NCBI GenBank assembly: GCA_034434635.1
Contig: DAOTYX010000180.1
Coordinates: forward strand, 1-26,908
DNA: 26,908 bases
Origin: DAOTYX01 sp034434635
Lineage (GTDB): Bacteria > Chloroflexota > Anaerolineae > B4-G1 > DUEL01
Reading direction: 5' to 3'
Shown: piece by piece, positions 15,144 to 23,193 of the stretch
Layout: every line of letters begins with the position of its first letter
How positions within the stretch are numbered: the first letter of the stretch is position 1
Made by a program: the position numbers and the translations under genes
The notes under the pieces: generated by a model
Databases searched by the model: none
What the model was told of the DNA's origin: nothing
What the model saw: only the letters and a program-made list of their open reading frames with translations

Positions 15144-16297
15144 TCGCTCCTTTGCTCTGCCAGCCCCACCAGGCTGGCCCCTGGCGAGACAGACAGTCCC
15201 TTCTCCCGCAGGAAGGCCTCGACAGCCAGCAGGAAATCCCTCAGGTATGGCTCCGTCGCCGCCAGGCCCATATGCCCCACGCGGAAGATCTTCCCCGCGA
15301 GCGCCTCCAGCCCACCGGAGACCAGGATACCGTGCTCGCGGGCCAGGTAGTCCATCAGTTCGGACACGGGGAACTCCGGACGTGCTTTCACCGCCGTGGC
15401 GATGGGGGCGGCGAACGGCTCCTCGATCAGCATCTCGAAGCCTAGCGCCTCCAGTCCGCGGCGGACCGCCCAAGCCGCCCGCCGAAAACGGCCAAAGTGC
15501 GCCTCCAGGCCGCCGGCCAGGATGCGCCGCAGGCTCACCCGCAAGGCGACGATGTTGTTGGTGGGCAGGGTGACTGGATACGGGTGCCAGGAGGACCAAT
15601 CAGCAGCGTACTGTCGCCAGACGCGCAGGTTGAGATACCAGCCGTGCGACTGGTCAGCGGCACGCTCGCTGGCCTCCCACGCCCGTGGCCCGACGGAGAT
15701 GAAGGCCAGTCCCGGCGGGCACTCCAGACACTTGTTCGCCACCGAGACGCAGACATCCACTCCCCACTCGTCCACCGGCAGCGGCACTCCGCCCAGCGAG
15801 GAGACCGCGTCTACGATGAGCAGGCGCCCGGCCTGACGGGTCACCTCCGCCAGTTCCTGCAGCGGGTTCAGCACCGTGGTCGCGGTCTCGTGATGGACCA
15901 GCGCCACCGCCCGCGCCTGCGGCTCGCGAGCCAGCAGGCGACGCAGGTCGTCGGGGTCGAGCGGCCGGCCCTGGGGTGCAGTGAAAGGGATGACGCGCAG
16001 CCCGTAGGCCGCGGCGATGGTCGCCAGCCGCGCCCCGAAGAAGCCGTTGTCGCCGACCACCACCGTGTCGCCGCTGAGCAACAGGCTACCCAACGCCATG
16101 TCCAGCAGCGCCGAACCCGCGCCGGGGACGATGAACAGGTCGTTCTGGGTCTGGAAGACCTGCCGGAGCAGGCCCACCGTCTCCCGATAGACCTCCATCC
16201 ACTCCGCCCCATAGTGGCGAAGGGTGGGCTGGGCCATCGCGGCCAGCACCTCCTCGTCCACCTCACAGGGCCCTGGGATGAACAACCGGTAGTGCAC
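15140..16297 (-). CDS. Class V PLP aminotransferase (serine/alanine-glyoxylate aminotransferase-like)
   Basis: The 385-residue protein matches the class V small-subunit aminotransferase family. It starts with LFIPGPCEVDEEVL, has PGAGSALLDMAL around 58-69, the PLP-nitrogen aspartate D163 in IVDAVSSLGG, and the Schiff-base lysine K189 in SVANKCLECPPGLAF. Near the C-terminus it has KIFRVGHMG. Relatives transfer amino groups between serine or alanine and glyoxylate, or act on phosphonates. The start is GTG at 16297, one base after the hdrB stop and with GGGAGG upstream; its stop overlaps hdrA as ATGA. This tight coupling inside an hdr set is unusual. A role in glycine/serine one-carbon supply fits the neighbouring folate genes but is inference. 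Confidence 0.88.
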   Translation of the reverse strand: MHYRLFIPGPCEVDEEVLAAMAQPTLRHYGAEWMEVYRETVGLLRQVFQTQNDLFIVPGAGSALLDMALGSLLLSGDTVVVGDNGFFGARLATIAAAYGLRVIPFTAPQGRPLDPDDLRRLLAREPQARAVALVHHETATTVLNPLQELAEVTRQAGRLLIVDAVSSLGGVPLPVDEWGVDVCVSVANKCLECPPGLAFISVGPRAWEASERAADQSHGWYLNLRVWRQYAADWSSWHPYPVTLPTNNIVALRVSLRRILAGGLEAHFGRFRRAAWAVRRGLEALGFEMLIEEPFAAPIATAVKARPEFPVSELMDYLAREHGILVSGGLEALAGKIFRVGHMGLAATEPYLRDFLLAVEAFLREKGLSVSPGASLVGLAEQRSE

Positions 16298-16298
16298 G

Positions 16299-17168
16299 CT
16301 AGCCTCCCGTCATCCACCCCGCCAGCGCGGGCCGTGGGTCCACGTAGAACCCCTCCAGCCCCCAGTCCGCCTCCGGCAGGCCCAGCGCGACCGCCAGAAG
16401 TTGCGTGAAGTAGAGCACCGGGATCTCGTTCCCGCTGCTACCGCCAGGGGTGGCGCGCTGCGGGTAGTCGAGGTTGAACTGACACAGCGGGCAGGCGGTG
16501 GCGATGACCTGCGCGCCGTGCTCCCGCGCCGAGGCGACGATGTCGCGCGACATAGCGGCGGAGACCTGCGGGTCCTGGACCGTCAGGTAGGAACCGCAGC
16601 ACTCGACGTTGTAGGGAAAGTCCACCGGCTCCGCCCCCAGCGCCCGCAGCAGGTCGTGGAGGATAGTGGGGGCTTCGGGGTTGTCCATCCCGATCTCGTC
16701 ATAGGGGCGCAGGAGCAGACAGCCATAATACGGCGCCACACGCAGGCCGGTCAGTGGCCGGGTGACCCGTTGGGCGAGCGCCTCCCAGCCCAGATCGTCG
16801 CGCAGCAGTTCGAGCAGGTGCACGACACGCACCTGGCCGCGGTACTCCTGCTCAGTGAACCAGTTGATGCGCTCCAGCATCGCCGGGTCCCGCTGCAGGG
16901 CGGTCTGCGTGCGCTTGAGGACGTGGTAGCAGATGGCGCAGAGGGCAGCCACCCGCTCGCCAGCCTGCTCCGCCTGGTAGAGGACGCGCGTTGGGGCGAT
17001 GAGGGCCATCGAGTTATCTATGGAAAGCGGGAAGGTCGCGCCGCAGCACTGCCAATCCGGCAGTTCTTCCAGTTCCATGCCCAGGGCCGCCATCACTGCC
17101 CGGCCGGAGCGGTCGTACCCCCTGGCCTTTGTCGAGAGCGTGCAACCCGGATAGTAGGGTATTGTCAT
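16299..17168 (-). CDS. hdrB: HdrB-type subunit with two CCG domains, first copy in the operon
   Basis: The 289-residue protein has YYPGC at C9, CCG at 41-43, CAIC at 77-80, YYGC at C150, CCG at 190-192 and a CPLC motif around residue 226. This is the full set expected for the two noncubane clusters of HdrB. It aligns with the HdrB at 11343-12194 at nearly the same residue numbers. It follows hdrC by 8 bases and is followed after 1 base by the aminotransferase gene. The ribosome binding site is weak, which is consistent with coupling to hdrC translation. Confidence 0.93.
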   Translation of the reverse strand: MTIPYYPGCTLSTKARGYDRSGRAVMAALGMELEELPDWQCCGATFPLSIDNSMALIAPTRVLYQAEQAGERVAALCAICYHVLKRTQTALQRDPAMLERINWFTEQEYRGQVRVVHLLELLRDDLGWEALAQRVTRPLTGLRVAPYYGCLLLRPYDEIGMDNPEAPTILHDLLRALGAEPVDFPYNVECCGSYLTVQDPQVSAAMSRDIVASAREHGAQVIATACPLCQFNLDYPQRATPGGSSGNEIPVLYFTQLLAVALGLPEADWGLEGFYVDPRPALAGWMTGG

Positions 17169-17176
17169 AGGCCCGC

Positions 17177-17581
17177 CTACTTGATGTACTTCCTGAAGCC
17201 GCCCACGATCGCCAATTGGGGCAGTTCACGCACCAGTTCCGGGGGGAGGTGGTCCAGATCCATGCGCGTCGCGCCGGCGCGCAGGGAGATCTCGCGCAGC
17301 GCCTCCATCAGCCGGGGCAGGTCTACCCCCTTAGGGCAGCGGGTGACGCAGGTCAGGCAGGAGGCACAGATCCAGACCGTGCGGCTCTGCAGCACCTCCT
17401 CCATGCCCAGTTGGGCCATCCGCACTGCCTGACTGGGCAACAGGTCCATCGCGCTCGCGACAGGGCAGCCAGCACTGCACTTGCCGCACTGATTGCAGGC
17501 CAGCAGGTCCTGCCCGCTGATCTCCTCAACGTCGCGGGCCAGCCGGCCACGGATTCTGTCCACCGAGATGGTTGTGCGCAT
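17177..17581 (-). CDS. hdrC: HdrC-type dicluster ferredoxin, short form
   Basis: The 134-residue protein has two 4Fe-4S motifs, C29/32/35/39 and C72/75/78/82 (CASCLTCVTRCP), with spacing typical of HdrC. It lacks the long C-terminal helical extension of the other HdrC at 12191-12760. The start at 17581 has AAGAGGG upstream. It is the first gene after folD and the 90-base gap holds a palindromic repeat module. It would pass electrons between the HdrA and HdrB encoded just downstream. Confidence 0.93.
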   Translation of the reverse strand: MRTTISVDRIRGRLARDVEEISGQDLLACNQCGKCSAGCPVASAMDLLPSQAVRMAQLGMEEVLQSRTVWICASCLTCVTRCPKGVDLPRLMEALREISLRAGATRMDLDHLPPELVRELPQLAIVGGFRKYIK

Positions 17582-17600
17582 AAACCCTCTTGCTCGGGAG

Positions 17601-17670
17601 TCGGGTATCGGGTACCGCTTGTCGCATATCGCGATCTGCGATTCGCGATATGCGATCAGCGATTCGCGAC
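17601..17670. repeat. ATCGC-type palindromic repeat module between folD and hdrC
   Basis: TCGCATATCGCGA at 17622-17634 is the exact reverse complement of TCGCGATATGCGA at 17643-17655, leaving an 8-base loop. Partial units (TCGGGTATCGGGTACC on the left, GCGATCAGCGATTCGCG on the right) extend it. The module begins right after the folD stop and takes up most of the gap. Downstream of folD it could fold in RNA and mark the boundary of the acs and hdr parts, but there is no uridine tract for an intrinsic terminator. Confidence 0.9.
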
Positions 17671-17671
17671 G

Positions 17672-18550
17672 TCACAGCCCTGCGGCGCGCTTGGCCCCGG
17701 CGAGCGTGTTCCACATCAGCATGGCGATGGTCATCGGCCCCACCCCGCCAGGCACCGGGGTCAGGTAACCGGCGACCTCCTTGACTTCGTCGAAATCCAC
17801 ATCTCCAACCAGCCGAGACCCCCCCTTGGCTGTGGGGTCAGGAACGCGGTTGATACCCACGTCAATCACCGCCGCGCCCGGCTTGACCCAGTCCTTCTTC
17901 ACCATCTTGGGCTGCCCTACCGCAGCGATGAGGATGTCGGCGCGACGGCAGATGGCCGGCAGGTCGCGGGAGCGGGAATGGCAGATCGTGACGGTAGCAT
18001 CGCGGTGCAGGAGGAGCATGGAGACCGGCAGCCCCACGATGTTCGAGCGGCCCAGCACCACCGCCTCGGCCCCCTGGATCTCGATGCCGGAGCGCACCAG
18101 CAGTTCGATGCAGCCGGCAGGGGTGCAGGGGACGAACAGCGGCTTGCGCCCCTTCATCGCCAGCCGTCCGATGTTGATGGGGTGGAAGCCGTCCACATCC
18201 TTCTCGATGCTGATCATGCTGAGGATCTTCTCCTCGTTCAGATGCCGGGGCAGCGGCAGTTGCACCAGGATGCCGTGGACAGACGGGTCGGCGTTCAGGC
18301 GGGCGACCACCGCCTCGACCTGCTCCTGCGTGGCGTCCTCAGGCAGGTGCTCTCCCGTGGAGTTGAAGCCGCAGTCCACGCATGTCTTCTGCTTCGAGGC
18401 GACGTAGGCCTTAGAGGCGGGGTTCTCGCCCACCAGGACTGTCGCCAGGCCAGGTGTGACCCCCTTCGCCTTCAGGCTGGCAACCTCGGCGCGAATCTCT
18501 TCATAAATCTGCCCGGCGATGGCCTTGCCATCAATCAGTTGAGCGGTCAT
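17672..18550 (-). CDS. folD: Bifunctional methylene-THF dehydrogenase / methenyl-THF cyclohydrolase
   Basis: FolD interconverts 5,10-methylene-THF, methenyl-THF and 10-formyl-THF with NAD(P)H, the central steps of the methyl branch of the Wood-Ljungdahl pathway. The 292-residue protein has VGENPASKAYVASKQK with the catalytic Tyr49/Lys53 pair, then HGILVQLPLPRHLNE around 94-108, DVDGFHPINIGRL, a GRSNIVGLP nucleotide-binding region, and the C-terminal PGGVGPMTIAML signature. Length is normal. The ATG at 18550 has GGGAGGTAG upstream. It follows acsE in the same direction after a 93-base gap filled with repeats. The catalytic residues for both activities are present. Confidence 0.97.
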   Translation of the reverse strand: MTAQLIDGKAIAGQIYEEIRAEVASLKAKGVTPGLATVLVGENPASKAYVASKQKTCVDCGFNSTGEHLPEDATQEQVEAVVARLNADPSVHGILVQLPLPRHLNEEKILSMISIEKDVDGFHPINIGRLAMKGRKPLFVPCTPAGCIELLVRSGIEIQGAEAVVLGRSNIVGLPVSMLLLHRDATVTICHSRSRDLPAICRRADILIAAVGQPKMVKKDWVKPGAAVIDVGINRVPDPTAKGGSRLVGDVDFDEVKEVAGYLTPVPGGVGPMTIAMLMWNTLAGAKRAAGL

Positions 18551-18564
18551 GACGCTACCTCCCT

Positions 18565-18640
18565 ATATGCGTGTTCCGTGTTGCGTGTTGCGTGGTCCGT
18601 GGTCTGTCGTCTGTCGTCTGTCGTCTGCCGTCCGTGGTCT
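18565..18640. repeat. GCGTGTTCC/GTCTGTC direct-repeat module between acsE and folD
   Basis: Degenerate GCGTGTTCC/GCGTGTTGC units grade into about four TCTGTCG units (18602-18630) and end near the acsE stop. It is mainly a direct repeat with no strong inverted partner, unlike the related module at 2490-2542. No convincing promoter is seen in this gap. Confidence 0.8.
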
Positions 18641-18643
18641 TCC

Positions 18644-19567
18644 TCACAGCCGCAGGTAGGAATCGGTGTAGATCACCTTGTTGAGCAAGACCTGCACCGT
18701 CTTCCAGATCTCCACCTGCTGCGGGTCGGACATGTCCACGTCCTCCGGCTGGAGTTCCTCCATCGCCGCGACGCGGTCATAGAGTTTGACCAGCAGCCGG
18801 CCCAGCGGCGTGCTCTCGTCCCGCTGCTCGACGATGCGGATGAACTCCATCAGGTCACGGTCCAGCGGGTCGGCGATGACCATGTCAATGCCGGCGCCCA
18901 TCAGCATGACCATGTAGGTGCGGTTGAGCAGCGGGCGCATCTCCGCCGGGACAGCGTTGGAGACGTTGGAGAGGCCACCGTTGGTCAGCGGGGCGGGGTC
19001 CCAGGCGTACTTGAGCGTGCGCACCGCTTCGATGCACTCCGGGCAGTACTCCTGGCAGCCGGAGACGGTCAGCACCAGCGGGTCAATGATCAGGTCGCTG
19101 ATGGGGAAGTCAATCTCCACCATGCGCGGGATGAGCGCCTCCAGGGCGATGTTGACCCTCTCGTCCGACTTGACGGGGATCATCCCCTCGCCCATCGTCA
19201 GGGCGATGAGGCGGGTGTTGTACTTCTTCGCCACCAGGGGCACCTTCTCCAGCCGTTCCGGAGCGGCGGAGGTGGAGTTGATGATGGGCTGCGCCTTGGA
19301 GACCACCTCACAGGCCGCCTCGATAGCGGCCAGGTTGGTCGTGTCGAAACACAGCGGGACGTCCACCACCTTCTCGACGACTTCCACCAGCCAGGGCAGG
19401 ATCTCGTGCCCCTGCTTCTTTTGCGGGCCGATGTTCAGGTCAACCGCGCTGGCCCCCGCCTCCACCAGCCGCACCGCCAGGTCCTGGAAGAACTTTGCGT
19501 CCCGGTTGGCCAGGGCATCCTTGACCCTGGGCGAGATAATGTGAATGTTCTCACCGATAATGTACAT
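18644..19567 (-). CDS. acsE: Methyl-THF:corrinoid iron-sulfur protein methyltransferase
   Basis: AcsE moves the methyl group of methyl-THF to the cobalt of the corrinoid iron-sulfur protein (AcsCD). The 307-residue protein shows the pterin-binding TIM-barrel motifs of the family: ASAVDLNIGPQ, LCFDTTN, PIINSTS, LIIDPLVLTVSG and GGLSNVSNAVP, the last holding the conserved Asn region. The family C-terminus (VLLNKVIYTDSYLRL) is present. It is about 45 residues longer than the roughly 262-residue acetogen enzyme as remembered; the extra sequence lies before that C-terminus and includes MEELQPEDVDMSDPQQ. The start at 19567 has a strong AGGAGGAG ribosome binding site. It lies between cooC and folD in the operon. 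Confidence 0.95.
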   Translation of the reverse strand: MYIIGENIHIISPRVKDALANRDAKFFQDLAVRLVEAGASAVDLNIGPQKKQGHEILPWLVEVVEKVVDVPLCFDTTNLAAIEAACEVVSKAQPIINSTSAAPERLEKVPLVAKKYNTRLIALTMGEGMIPVKSDERVNIALEALIPRMVEIDFPISDLIIDPLVLTVSGCQEYCPECIEAVRTLKYAWDPAPLTNGGLSNVSNAVPAEMRPLLNRTYMVMLMGAGIDMVIADPLDRDLMEFIRIVEQRDESTPLGRLLVKLYDRVAAMEELQPEDVDMSDPQQVEIWKTVQVLLNKVIYTDSYLRL

Positions 19568-19607
19568 GGCTCACTCCTCCTGTTGTGGCTTGCAAAGAAG
19601 TCATACG

Positions 19608-20387
19608 CTATGCATCGTTGAGAACCCGCCCGGCGATCTGCCGCACGGCGCGGTAGACCGGTGTATCGGCGGGGAGTTCCACCAGCGGACGGCCCGAGAA
19701 CTCGAACTCGGCCATCGCGCTATCCTCCGGCACCGTGCCGATCAGTTCCAGTCCGGTGCGGGCGACCGCCTCGACCAGCGGGGGCGGCATTTCGCCCCGC
19801 ACCCGGTTGACCACCAGATAGAGCCGGCCCACGCCGATGTCCAGCCCCGGCACCATCTCCGCCATGCGCTGCGCGGAGACCACGCCGCGCTGTGTGGGGT
19901 CGGTGACCAGCAACAGCGCATCCACGTCGCGGGTGGTGCGCCGGCTCAGGTGCTCCATGCCCGCCTCGTTGTCAATAACCACGTAGTCGTACTGGCTGCC
20001 CAGGCGGTCCACGATCACTCGCAGCATCTGGTTAGCGGCGCAGTAACAGCCGGGTCCTTCCGGGCGGCCCATCGCCAACAGGTCCACCCGATCCCCCTCC
20101 ACCAGGGCCATCTGCACCTGGTAGTCCAGATACTCCTGCTTGCTCATCCCGCCGGGGAGGGAACCGGCCAGCGCGCCGCTGGACTGCACCAGGTCGAGCA
20201 TGTCCTCGCGGATGCTGCCAATGGTCGGCCCGGCCTCCATCCCCAGCACCAGGTTGAGGTTGCTGGCCGGATCCGCATCAATGGCCAGGATAGCGCCGCC
20301 GCGTTCTTCACGCAGGTAGCGGATGATGAGTGCGGCGATGGTCGTCTTGCCGGTTCCGCCCTTGCCGGCGACGGCGATGGTCGTCAT
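19608..20387 (-). CDS. cooC: CooC-type nickel-insertion ATPase for CODH/ACS
   Basis: CooC/AcsF proteins are MinD-family ATPases that mature the nickel sites of carbon monoxide dehydrogenase or acetyl-CoA synthase. The 259-residue protein begins MTTIAVAGKGGTGKTT (deviant Walker A with both lysines), has IDADPASNLNLVLG at 36-49, the metal-binding CYC pair at C114/C116, and YDYVVIDNEAGMEHLSRRT with the switch II region. Length is typical. The start ATG at 20387 overlaps the stop of the radical SAM gene as ATGA; an upstream open frame to 20429 is not family sequence. The context next to acsV, acsC, acsD and acsB supports the call. Confidence 0.95.
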   Translation of the reverse strand: MTTIAVAGKGGTGKTTIAALIIRYLREERGGAILAIDADPASNLNLVLGMEAGPTIGSIREDMLDLVQSSGALAGSLPGGMSKQEYLDYQVQMALVEGDRVDLLAMGRPEGPGCYCAANQMLRVIVDRLGSQYDYVVIDNEAGMEHLSRRTTRDVDALLLVTDPTQRGVVSAQRMAEMVPGLDIGVGRLYLVVNRVRGEMPPPLVEAVARTGLELIGTVPEDSAMAEFEFSGRPLVELPADTPVYRAVRQIAGRVLNDA

Positions 20388-21292
20388 GAGACTGATCCCT
20401 CTCCATACATCTGTCCCGGCCCCAACCACTCCGGGAACCGTTCGCGTAACCTGGCCCGCATCTCGTAGCAGAGATGACAGGCATCGACATAGCCTTCATC
20501 GTGAGGCAGGTCGTACCGCTCCACCAGCGCCGTCGGCCCGCCCGCCAGCAACGGCCCGATCACCGGATGGGCATGCGGGTCATAAGTGGCCACGATCTCC
20601 GCCAGCGGTCGCTGGAAGAGATTGCCTATCACCACTCCCTGACAGGGGTGGAGGTTGCCCAGGTAGTCCACATGGACCCGCCCGGGATCATCCAGCCTCT
20701 CGTGCGGGCACTCGACGAACTCCCGCCAGGGGCGGCGGGCCAGGCCCGCGGTCAGTTTGACCGCTGCGCGGCCCTTAAACATGATCGGCCCGCTTTCCAC
20801 CGCCTCACCTGGCGGTTGGGTCGGATAGCCGGGCACGCCTTGCGGCACCTCACAGATGATCGTTCCTGTGGGGATGCCCAATTGCGCGGCCGCGAACAGC
20901 GCGTTGCGGGCGTTGGCGCTCATCACCTCGCCGTAGTGAAACAGGTCGGTCGAGATCGTCAGGTCCTGCACGAGACCCGCCAGGGGGCGCAGCCACTCCA
21001 GGGCATCCTCGACGTCGGTGGCCCAGTAGTCGTTGGTCACGATGCCCACCCTGAAGCCCTTCGCCGCCGCCTCCCGCGCCGCCCAAAGCATGATCGGGTA
21101 GTAGAGGAACGGCTCGCCGCCTTCCAGATAGATCCACTCCACCGTGCCCAGTTCCCGCGCCTGACGGTAGATCTCGCGCACCTGCGCCTGGGTCATCACC
21201 CCGTGCTGCGAAGGTGCGCCCCAGACGAAACAGTGGTCGCACTCGTAGTTGCACTGGTAGGTCAGCAGCAGGTGCAGGCCGGTCAGGCTCAT
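20384..21292 (-). CDS. Radical SAM enzyme of unknown role in the acs operon
   Basis: The 302-residue protein has the radical SAM cluster motif C14-x3-C18-x2-C21 (CNYECDHC), followed by the SAM-binding YLEGGEPFLYYP at 55-66 and a TISTDLF strand. Four C-terminal cysteines (C195, C217 in LHPCQG, C272, C275) suggest a SPASM/twitch-like auxiliary cluster. Its gene overlaps acsV upstream and cooC downstream by ATGA at both ends, so it is translated as part of the set. The canonical acs operons I know of do not carry such an enzyme. A function in maturation of the corrinoid protein, AcsB or CODH is plausible from context only; a peptide or small-molecule substrate is equally possible. Confidence 0.88.
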   Translation of the reverse strand: MSLTGLHLLLTYQCNYECDHCFVWGAPSQHGVMTQAQVREIYRQARELGTVEWIYLEGGEPFLYYPIMLWAAREAAAKGFRVGIVTNDYWATDVEDALEWLRPLAGLVQDLTISTDLFHYGEVMSANARNALFAAAQLGIPTGTIICEVPQGVPGYPTQPPGEAVESGPIMFKGRAAVKLTAGLARRPWREFVECPHERLDDPGRVHVDYLGNLHPCQGVVIGNLFQRPLAEIVATYDPHAHPVIGPLLAGGPTALVERYDLPHDEGYVDACHLCYEMRARLRERFPEWLGPGQMYGEGSVS

Positions 21293-23187
21293 GTCTCCGC
21301 TCCCACAACCGACGGGAAGCGGCTGGCGTCGGTGTGCGGCAGGAAGAGCGCCGCGTTGAACTCGTCGAAGAAGGTGTTGTCGGCGGAGAGTTCCAGATAG
21401 GTCATCATCCGCGCGACCTCAGTGACGCGCTGGCGCGCCTCGCGGGAGAGCAGCGCCATGTACGCCCCACGCGCCGAGGTGTTGCCCAGGAAGTGGAAGC
21501 GGTCGTAAGGCATATCGGGCAGCATGCCGATCTGGATGGCCTTCTCGACGTTGATGTACTGACCGAAGGCCCCGCCGATGAGCACCTGGCTCACGTCGGC
21601 CAGGCTGAGCCCCACACTGCGCGCCAGGACGGAGAAGCCAGCGTAGATGGCCGCCTTGGCCCGCATCAGGTTGTCAATGTCCACTGCAGTGATCGCGATA
21701 TCCTCGCCGCGGGCGGTCTCCGCCGCCCAGGCCACCACGTACTCCGCGCCGTGTTCCCCCCGGCGCACCCGCGGCGTGGGCAGTTCCAGGTTGATGTTGC
21801 CGCTCTTGTCCACCACGCCCGTCTGGGACATCTCGGCCAGCAGGGAGATGAGGCCAGAGCCGCACAGGCCCCGCGGCTTCTCATCGCCGATGACGCGGTA
21901 GGTGGCTTCGTATTCGGAGTTGATCCACACCTCTTCGATAGCCCCGGCGGTCGCGCGCATCCCGTGCACCACGCCCGCACCCTCGAAGGCCGGGCCAGCG
22001 GAGCAGGCGCAGGCGATCAGCCAGGAACAGTCGCCCATCACCATCTCGCCGTTGGTGCCGATGTCGAGGAACAGGGTCAGCGCCTGGGAGTTGCACAGCC
22101 CCGAGCCGACCACGCCAGCGGTGATGTCGCTGCCCACGTAGGAGGCGACGCCCGGCAGGCAGTCCACCGTCGCTGCCGGATGGACCGCCAGGCCGATCTC
22201 GCTGGCGCGCAACGGCGGCAGGTGGTTGACCGTGGTGACGAACGGCATCAGGCGGATAGGCTCCGGAGGGATGCCGGCGAAGAGGTGGATCATCGTGCTG
22301 TTGCCGGCCACGACCACCTTGTAGATCTCGTCGGTCGAGATGCCGCGCTCCTGAGCCACCTGACCGAGCAGGCGGTTGAGCGTCTCCAGCACCAGATGCT
22401 GCAGTTCAGCCAGACCGTCCCCCTTCGAGGCGTAGATGATGCGGGAGATGACGTCTTCCCCGCGGGCGATCTGGCCGTTGTAGTCCACCGCCTGGGCCAT
22501 CACCTCGCCGCTGACCATATCCACCAGCCAGACCACGTTGCTGGTCGTGCCGATGTCAATGGCCGCAGCCCAAAGCGTGCCCAGTTGCTCACCCGGCAGC
22601 ACATCCACGATGCGTGGCGGGCCCTGGGGTTGATCCCAGGTGTCCAGTTCGACCACAACGGTGACCGTCCACTCCCCCTCACGCAGGGCGCGGCCCAGGC
22701 GGGCCAGCGTCGGCAGGGAGATGCGCACGTGGCGCAGGTCGTACAGGCGGGCCAGTTCCCGCTGGAGACGGGACCAGTCATCGGTCTGGTCCTGCAGGTT
22801 GGGCGGGGGCAGGGTGACCACGTACTTGCGCAGCGGCTGGTCATAGAGGTCATACGGGAACGGCAGCTCGACCTTCGCTGCGCGTTTGCTCTCTTTCAGC
22901 CGCCGCTCGATCCGCTCCTGCGGCGGGATGGTAACGAGCAGGTCCCCCTCGACCGTGGTCTGGCAGGCCAGGGCATAGCCCGCCGCCACGTCCTGGGGTG
23001 AGAGGCGGTGCGTCGAGCGGCGGCGCACCGCCCCCTCTTCGATGATGACCGCACAGCGGCCACAGCGTCCCTGCCCGCCGCATGGCATCAGCAGGTCCAG
23101 GCCGGCCTGCCGGGCGGCGTCGCTCAACAGCGTGCCGGCGGGGACTTCCACGCTCTGTTCGGCGGGCAGGAAACGAACCTTGGGCAT
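21289..23187 (-). CDS. acsV: Reductive activator of the corrinoid iron-sulfur protein (RACo/AcsV)
   Basis: This ATP-dependent activator returns inactive cob(II)alamin on AcsCD to Co(I) using electrons from its own cluster. The 632-residue protein begins with a [2Fe-2S] ferredoxin domain (C36, C42, C45, C75). A linker follows, then the ASKHA-type ATPase domain with AAIDIGTTSNVVWLVD, AGNSTMIHLF, LFLDIGTNGEMVMG, CGSGLISLLAEM and GGAFGQYINVEKAIQIG. Length matches RACo proteins. It follows acsC by 6 bases and overlaps the radical SAM gene downstream. The start at 23187 has AGAGGACG upstream. Confidence 0.95.
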   Translation of the reverse strand: MPKVRFLPAEQSVEVPAGTLLSDAARQAGLDLLMPCGGQGRCGRCAVIIEEGAVRRRSTHRLSPQDVAAGYALACQTTVEGDLLVTIPPQERIERRLKESKRAAKVELPFPYDLYDQPLRKYVVTLPPPNLQDQTDDWSRLQRELARLYDLRHVRISLPTLARLGRALREGEWTVTVVVELDTWDQPQGPPRIVDVLPGEQLGTLWAAAIDIGTTSNVVWLVDMVSGEVMAQAVDYNGQIARGEDVISRIIYASKGDGLAELQHLVLETLNRLLGQVAQERGISTDEIYKVVVAGNSTMIHLFAGIPPEPIRLMPFVTTVNHLPPLRASEIGLAVHPAATVDCLPGVASYVGSDITAGVVGSGLCNSQALTLFLDIGTNGEMVMGDCSWLIACACSAGPAFEGAGVVHGMRATAGAIEEVWINSEYEATYRVIGDEKPRGLCGSGLISLLAEMSQTGVVDKSGNINLELPTPRVRRGEHGAEYVVAWAAETARGEDIAITAVDIDNLMRAKAAIYAGFSVLARSVGLSLADVSQVLIGGAFGQYINVEKAIQIGMLPDMPYDRFHFLGNTSARGAYMALLSREARQRVTEVARMMTYLELSADNTFFDEFNAALFLPHTDASRFPSVVGAET

Positions 23188-23193
23188 CGTCCT

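Noticed and set aside
15144..15599. An N-terminal extension of the second hdrA
   Set aside because: The extra 152 residues are glycine/arginine-rich, overlap the aminotransferase gene in another frame and have no HdrA similarity. The ATGA overlap at 15143 is the natural start.
18551..18643. A promoter for folD in the repeat-filled gap
   Set aside because: No -35/-10 pair with acceptable spacing could be found among the repeats.
17216..19621. An 801-codon open frame on the plus strand across folD and acsE
   Set aside because: It is antisense to three well-supported genes and to a repeat-filled gap, with no family motif.
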